Below, piece by piece: positions 59,679-64,000 of a stretch of DNA of 64,000 nucleotides. Numbering within the stretch: position 1 is the first letter of the stretch; each line of letters starts with the position of its first letter. The stretch comes from Pseudomonas thivervalensis. Lineage in GTDB: Bacteria; Pseudomonadota; Gammaproteobacteria; Pseudomonadales; Pseudomonadaceae. Location of the stretch: assembly GCF_001269655.1 (NCBI RefSeq), contig NZ_LHVE01000013.1:248001-312000 (forward strand), read 5' to 3'. A model generated the notes under the pieces. The model had not been told where the DNA came from, did no database searches, and saw only the letters and a program-made list of their open reading frames with translations. The position numbers and the translations under genes were made by a program.

Positions 59679-60182
59679 ATGCGCACACTCAAGATCGAAC
59701 CATTGACCAAAGAAGCCTTCGCCCCGTTCGGTGACGTGATCGAAACCGACGGCAGCGATCACTTCATGATCAACAACGGTTCGACCATGCGCTTCCATCG
59801 CCTGGCGACGGTGGAAACCGCAACGCCAGACGATCAGGCGATCATCAGCATCTTCCGCGCCGACGCGCTGGACATGCCGCTGATCGTGCGCATGCTGGAG
59901 CGCCATCCGCTGGGCAGCCAGGCCTTTATTCCGCTGCTCGGCAACCCCTTTCTGATCGTGGTCGCGCCACTTGGCGATGCACCTGTATCAGGCTTGGTCC
60001 GCGCCTTCGTCACCAACGGCAGGCAGGGCATCAATTACCATCGCGGCGTCTGGCACCACCCGGTGCTGACGATCGAAAAGCGGGATGACTTCCTGGTGGT
60101 TGATCGCAGTGGCACAGGCAATAACTGCGATGAGCATTTTTTCAAAGAGGATGAGTGTTTGATCCTCGCCCCCCACCAATAA
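59679..60182 (+). CDS. allA: Ureidoglycolate lyase
   Basis: 167 residues from ATG 59679. LTKEAFAPFGDVIE at the N-terminus, MLERHPLGSQAFIPL, and NYHRGVWHHPVL with cupin metal ligands. Releases glyoxylate and urea. End of the urate catabolic set together with puuD. Confidence 0.95.
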   Translation: MRTLKIEPLTKEAFAPFGDVIETDGSDHFMINNGSTMRFHRLATVETATPDDQAIISIFRADALDMPLIVRMLERHPLGSQAFIPLLGNPFLIVVAPLGDAPVSGLVRAFVTNGRQGINYHRGVWHHPVLTIEKRDDFLVVDRSGTGNNCDEHFFKEDECLILAPHQ

Positions 60183-60233
60183 GAGAAGGTCCGATCACCC
60201 GAAGACAAGGGTGACGGGCGAGAGGTAAAGACT

Positions 60234-61535
60234 GTGGAAGCACATATGTTGGAATGGCTGAACCTGAGCATTCGCTGGGTTCACATGATCACTGGCGTGG
60301 CCTGGATCGGCGCGTCGTTCTACTTCGTCTGGCTGGAAAACAACCTCAATCGCGTCAACCCCCGCAGCGGCCTGGCCGGCGACCTGTGGGCCATCCACGG
60401 TGGCGGCATCTATCACCTGGAAAAATACAAACTCGCACCACCGGCCATGCCGGACAACCTTCACTGGTTCAAGTGGGAAGCCTACTTCACCTGGATGTCG
60501 GGAATCGCCCTGCTGTGCGTGGTGTTCTATTGGAACCCGACCGTCTACCTGCTGGCCCCCGGCAGCAGCCTGAGCGGCGCTGAAGGCGTAGCCCTGGGCA
60601 TCGGCTCGCTGTTCGTCGGCTGGTTCGTCTACTCCTTCCTCTGCGACTCGGCCCTGGGCAAGCGCCCCGCCCTGCTCGGCCTGATCCTGTTCGTGCTGTT
60701 GATCGCCGCGGCCTACGGGTTCAGCAAGGTATTCAGCGGTCGCGGTGCCTATCTGCATGTCGGGGCGGTCATCGGGACGATCATGGTCGGCAACGTGTTC
60801 CGCATCATCATGCCGGCACAACGGGCCCTGGTCGCGGCCATCGCCGAGAACCGCACCCCCGACCCGGCGCTGCCGGCCAAGGGCTTGCTGCGTTCGCGCC
60901 ACAACAACTACTTCACCTTGCCGGTGCTGTTCATCATGATCAGCAACCACTTCCCCAGCACCTACGGCAGCCCATACAACTGGCTGATCCTGGCCGGTAT
61001 CGCCGTGGCGGCGGTGTTGGTGCGGCATTACTTCAACACGCGCCATGACAGCAACCGGTTTGCCTGGACACTGCCAGTCGGCGCCCTGGCGATGATCTGC
61101 CTGGCTTATGTCACCGGCCCCAAGCCCATGCCCACCGCACCGGAAGTGGCCAAGGCACCCGGCGTGATCGAGTACCAACCGTTGCCGGAAACGGCAGTGG
61201 GCGGTGGCGCGAAACCGACCACGGCCCCCGCCGCACCGGCAGCGGCGCCCACCCAGGCCGCCAACGCCCAGGGCCCCTCGTTCGAGAAGGTCCACAGCGT
61301 GATCCAGGAACGCTGCTCGGTCTGCCACTCGGCCAAGCCCACCAGCCCGTTGTTCAGCGCCGCGCCGGGCGGGGTGATGTTCGACACCCCGCAGCAGATC
61401 CAGCAACAGGCCGCGCGCATCCAGGCCCAGGCCGTGGCCAGCCAGATCATGCCGCTGGGCAACATCACCCAGATGACCCAGCAGGAACGCGACCTGATCG
61501 GCGCCTGGATCAATCAGGGCGCACACACCAACTGA
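60234..61535 (+). CDS. puuD: Membrane urate hydroxylase with cytochrome c domain
   Basis: 433 residues from GTG 60234 (GAGAGG upstream). N-terminal WVHMITGVAWIGASFYFVWLE and about eight to nine membrane spans; alanine/proline linker at about 320-345; heme motif CSVCH (C361, C364, H365) near the C-terminus. Oxidises urate to 5-hydroxyisourate and passes electrons through the heme domain. Confidence 0.95.
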   Translation: MEAHMLEWLNLSIRWVHMITGVAWIGASFYFVWLENNLNRVNPRSGLAGDLWAIHGGGIYHLEKYKLAPPAMPDNLHWFKWEAYFTWMSGIALLCVVFYWNPTVYLLAPGSSLSGAEGVALGIGSLFVGWFVYSFLCDSALGKRPALLGLILFVLLIAAAYGFSKVFSGRGAYLHVGAVIGTIMVGNVFRIIMPAQRALVAAIAENRTPDPALPAKGLLRSRHNNYFTLPVLFIMISNHFPSTYGSPYNWLILAGIAVAAVLVRHYFNTRHDSNRFAWTLPVGALAMICLAYVTGPKPMPTAPEVAKAPGVIEYQPLPETAVGGGAKPTTAPAAPAAAPTQAANAQGPSFEKVHSVIQERCSVCHSAKPTSPLFSAAPGGVMFDTPQQIQQQAARIQAQAVASQIMPLGNITQMTQQERDLIGAWINQGAHTN

Positions 61536-62027
61536 GTCACTGTTTTTAATAAATGTCCTACCGCTGACAGGCCGACCGGAAACTTCCGGTCGCCCGTCAG
61601 CGACTGCCTGCGCCTCAACAATAAAAACAAGAGGAAAGCACCCGATGGTCCAGCCCCGTCATCACGCCCCAAATTCGCCGCGCATGCGCCGTTGCAGGGC
61701 ACTTGAGCCCTTCAAGACAAGCCCGTATCCTGCGCGGCCGTTCGAAGCGGGCCGACTACAAAATCCCTTTCGATCCTGACCGGATCGCCAGCTTATTGCG
61801 GCGCTGGCGGACCTGAACGCACCCCTGAACACCACTTTCCGACTGTTCCATAACGGCAGGGCAAGCCATTTCCAGTTTTTCCCGGACTTGGCTCAGCGCT
61901 TGCTATCAGCATTCGCCACGCTCAAAAAGCTGACCGAACGGATGTTTTTTAATCCATGGAAAAAGGCGCCACACCAGAGCGCTGACCTGAAAAAAAGCGG
62001 TACCACTTACCTTTGGGAGCAAACCGA
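61536..62027. other. 492-base gap between puuD and the Tsx-like gene
   Basis: A strong stem (GCTGAC 61563-61568 with GTCAGC 61596-61601; inner CGACCGGAA / TTCCGGTCG) follows puuD without a clear T-run. I see no intact gene; a frame with RSKRADYKIPFDPDRIASLL at about 61735-61790 looks like a degraded fragment but I cannot name it. Confidence 0.5.
61563..61601. terminator. Long hairpin after puuD
   Basis: GCTGAC...CGACCGGAA-AC-TTCCGGTCG...GTCAGC; stable stem, lacking a full U-tract. Confidence 0.5.
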
Positions 62028-62813
62028 ATGAAACGTATGTGCACCAGCCTGATACTCGCAGGATCCTTGCTGGCCGCAGGCCAGGCGATGGCCGACGATC
62101 TGTTCCAATGGCAGAACAACAGCCTGACCTACCTCTACGGCAAGGATTTCCAGATCAACCCACGTATCCAGCAGACCGTGACCTTCGAACACGTCGACGC
62201 CTGGAAGTACGGGGACAATTTCTTCTTTCTCGACCGGATCTTCTATAACGGCCAGGACGACAGCCAGTCCGGCCCGAACACCTACTACGGCGAGTTCAGC
62301 CCGCGCCTGTCGTTCGGCAAGATCTTCGACCAGAAGCTGGAACTGGGGCCGATCAAGGATGTGCTGCTGGCCATGACGTATGAGTTCGGCGAAGGCGACA
62401 ACGAGTCCTATCTGATCGGCCCGGGTTTCGACCTGGCGATTCCCGGCTTCGACTACTTCCAGCTGAACGTCTACAACCGCCAGACCGAAGGCCCGCGCGC
62501 CGGCGACAACGTCTGGCAGATCACCCCGGTCTGGGCCTATACCTTGCCGGTGGGCTCATCAGACATCCTGATCGACGGTTTCATCGACTGGGTGGTGGAC
62601 AACGACACCAACTCCAAGGGCACCTACCACGCCAACCTGCATATCGTCCCGCAGGTCAAATATGACCTGGGCAAGGCCTTGAAGCTGGGCGCCAAGCAGT
62701 TGTATGTCGGGGTGGAATATGACTACTGGAAGAACAAGTACGCCATCGAAGACAGCGACGCGTTCAAGACCAACCAGAGCACGACCAGCTTTTTGCTGAA
62801 GTACCATTTCTGA
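62028..62813 (+). CDS. Tsx-like nucleoside-specific outer membrane channel
   Basis: 261 residues from ATG 62028. Signal peptide MKRMCTSLILAGSLLAAGQAMA, then FQWQNNSLTYLYGKDF and barrel strands ending in FLLKYHF with C-terminal aromatic residue. Nucleoside or purine-related uptake fits with the urate pathway upstream. Confidence 0.9.
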   Translation: MKRMCTSLILAGSLLAAGQAMADDLFQWQNNSLTYLYGKDFQINPRIQQTVTFEHVDAWKYGDNFFFLDRIFYNGQDDSQSGPNTYYGEFSPRLSFGKIFDQKLELGPIKDVLLAMTYEFGEGDNESYLIGPGFDLAIPGFDYFQLNVYNRQTEGPRAGDNVWQITPVWAYTLPVGSSDILIDGFIDWVVDNDTNSKGTYHANLHIVPQVKYDLGKALKLGAKQLYVGVEYDYWKNKYAIEDSDAFKTNQSTTSFLLKYHF

Positions 62814-62849
62814 TCTGATTCATCGGGATTCAGAAACCACCGCAAATCC

Positions 62850-63015
62850 CCTGTGGGAGCGAGCTTGCTCGCGATTGCGGTGGGTCTGTTTGCATTGATG
62901 CTGGATGTGCCGCCGTCATCGCGAGCAGGCTCGCTCCCACAGTGGCTTCGTGCAGGTCGCAGGATTTAGCGCCCACCGCAAAACCCTTGTGGGAGCGAGC
63001 CTGCTCGCGATAGCG
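62850..63015. repeat. Three REP elements
   Basis: GGGAGCGAGCTTGCTCGCGA at 62856-62875, inverted copy GCGAGCAGGCTCGCTCCCA at 62922-62940, direct copy at 62992-63011. Confidence 0.85.
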
Positions 63016-63026
63016 GCGGACCTGCT

Positions 63027-64000
63027 CTAAGCCAACCCCAGGAACCGACTCAGCGCCTCACGCTGCGCCAACGCATCCTGGCGCCCCAGTTCGATCAGCT
63101 CGCTGCAATACCCCGCCTCGAACAACAGGTAGCTCAGCACCCCCGCGCCGCTGGTCTTGGTCGCGCCCGGCCCGCGCAGGAATACCCGCAACGCACGAGG
63201 CAATTCCTGACGATGGCGGGCGGCGATTTCGTCGATCGGCTGGCTGGGTGAAATCACCAGCACGTCCACCGGTGCCGCGCCGAGGGCGTGGGCCGGTACG
63301 TCGTCGGGAAGTAGATGACTGAACTGGTTCAGGCGCTCAAGCAACTCGATGTCGCTTTCCAGACTGTCGATGAACGTGCTGTTGAGCATATGGCCGCCGA
63401 TCTGCGCCAGGGTCGGTTGCAGGCCCGTGTAGCTGCGCTCGGAAGGATCCTGCCCGCCGCCACCACGGGGGTTGCCGCTGACGCCGATCACCAGCACGCG
63501 ATTGGCCCCCAGGTGCAAGGCCGGGCTGATGGGCGCCGATTGCCGCACCGCGCCGTCGCCGAAGTATTGCGGGCCGATCCTGACCGGCGCGAACAATAAC
63601 GGAATCGCCGAACTGGCCAGCAGGTGCTCCACCGACAACTGCGTCGGCACACCGATCCGCCGGTGGCGCAGCCAGGCGTCGATGGTCCCGCGTCCCTGGT
63701 AAAAAGTAACAGCCTGGCCGGATTCATAACCGAACGCTGTCACCGCCACCGCCCGCAATTGCTGCTCGGCGATGGCCTGCTCGATGCCCGAGGCGTGGAA
63801 TTGGGCCTGGAGCAGTTCGCGCAACGGCGAACTGTCGATCAGTGCCACCGGCAATTTGGCCCCCAGCCCAAGCAGACTGTGGGTGATGAAGCGCATCGAC
63901 TGGGCCAGCACGCCCCGCCAGTCGCTGCGCATGACCTGATGGCTGCGCACCGCTTGCCAGAACGCCGTCAGTCGCTCGATGGCGGTCTTGAAGTCCATCG
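63027..64000 (-). CDS. Patatin-like phospholipase, N-terminus outside window
   Basis: About 324 C-terminal residues; the frame is open to the right edge. Catalytic Asp is visible in FGDGAVRQSAP; LLASSAIPLLFAPV is the preceding motif. The GXSXG serine must lie upstream of the window, so the Met at 63998 is internal. Bacterial patatin-like phospholipases act on membrane lipids. Confidence 0.88.
   Translation of the reverse strand, partial: MDFKTAIERLTAFWQAVRSHQVMRSDWRGVLAQSMRFITHSLLGLGAKLPVALIDSSPLRELLQAQFHASGIEQAIAEQQLRAVAVTAFGYESGQAVTFYQGRGTIDAWLRHRRIGVPTQLSVEHLLASSAIPLLFAPVRIGPQYFGDGAVRQSAPISPALHLGANRVLVIGVSGNPRGGGGQDPSERSYTGLQPTLAQIGGHMLNSTFIDSLESDIELLERLNQFSHLLPDDVPAHALGAAPVDVLVISPSQPIDEIAARHRQELPRALRVFLRGPGATKTSGAGVLSYLLFEAGYCSELIELGRQDALAQREALSRFLGLA

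Noticed and set aside
60195..61526. 443-codon antisense frame over puuD
   Set aside because: It is the shadow of a clear gene, with histidine/aspartate/glycine-rich composition typical of antisense frames in high-GC DNA.
61735..61835. Possible gene fragment after puuD
   Set aside because: Short frame without start or recognised family; kept only as a note in the gap entry.
62850..63015. Repeated GAGCGAGC motifs as a CRISPR array
   Set aside because: Three copies alternating in orientation with unequal spacers and palindromic core; these are REP elements.

Overview
The window is a chromosomal segment of a Pseudomonas (most likely fluorescens/corrugata-type) genome that carries a complete temperate prophage of about 44.8 kb. 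The host assignment rests on the high-GC coding style, FolE and Smr sequences typical of the genus, REP-type intergenic repeats built on GGGAGCGAGCTTGCTCGCGA, and a full pseudomonad-style urate/allantoin gene set.

Layout. (1) 1-577: the end of an Smr-domain gene, then the first ten codons of folE, cut off by the prophage. (2) 551-45357: the prophage, inserted into the 5' end of folE. A 23-bp imperfect repeat (21/23 identical) marks attL and attR; at the right junction the prophage supplies a new start codon, so FolE is rebuilt with a seven-residue phage-encoded N-terminus in place of Met-Ser. (3) 0.9-10.8 kb: an accessory block of defence and DNA-repair genes: a Shedu-like (SduA) nuclease, an MrcB/DUF3883 nuclease, a DprA-like / phosphoribosyltransferase / small-protein operon, LexA-controlled umuDC, an SRAP protein and an AAA-TOPRIM protein. 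(4) 10.9-34.2 kb, all leftward: Dam methylase, lysis genes (Rz with embedded Rz1, GH19 endolysin), P2-like contractile tail genes (D, X, U, T, E/E', FII, FI, tail fibre, I, J, W, V), lambda-like head genes (capsid E, decoration D, protease, portal B, W, terminase) and a holin. A terminator just before the holin, behind an antitermination Q-like gene, suggests lambda-like late control. (5) 34.6-40.7 kb: Q, primase-helicase, DksA-like protein, CII-like regulator, a multi-hairpin RNA candidate, Cro-like and CI-like repressors, and an ATPase gene downstream of cI that is probably expressed in the lysogen. Four copies of a TAACC-N5-GGTTA operator flank this immunity region. (6) 40.7-45.3 kb, rightward: a tightly coupled early operon with a PrtN-like activator, an HD phosphohydrolase, an excisionase-like protein and a tyrosine integrase.

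(7) 45.3-64 kb: host genes: folE, a glutaredoxin-like protein, an aminotransferase with a divergent MarR regulator, an NCS2 purine permease, a LysE-type exporter, a 1239-residue protein resembling Mcf/TcdB-type toxins with RTX-like repeats and a proline-rich companion, then the complete urate-to-glyoxylate pathway (puuD, uraH, uraD, puuE, alc, allA), a Tsx-like outer membrane channel and the C-terminal part of a patatin-like phospholipase. A shared TTGTATACAA palindrome occurs before the purine permease and before puuE/uraH, suggesting one purine regulon.

The most interesting items are the folE start-codon capture, the prophage defence block (especially the DprA-PRTase-small-protein operon and the cI-linked ATPase), and the structured RNA candidate between the cII-like gene and cro. 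All functional claims are from sequence reading alone; no database search was run.
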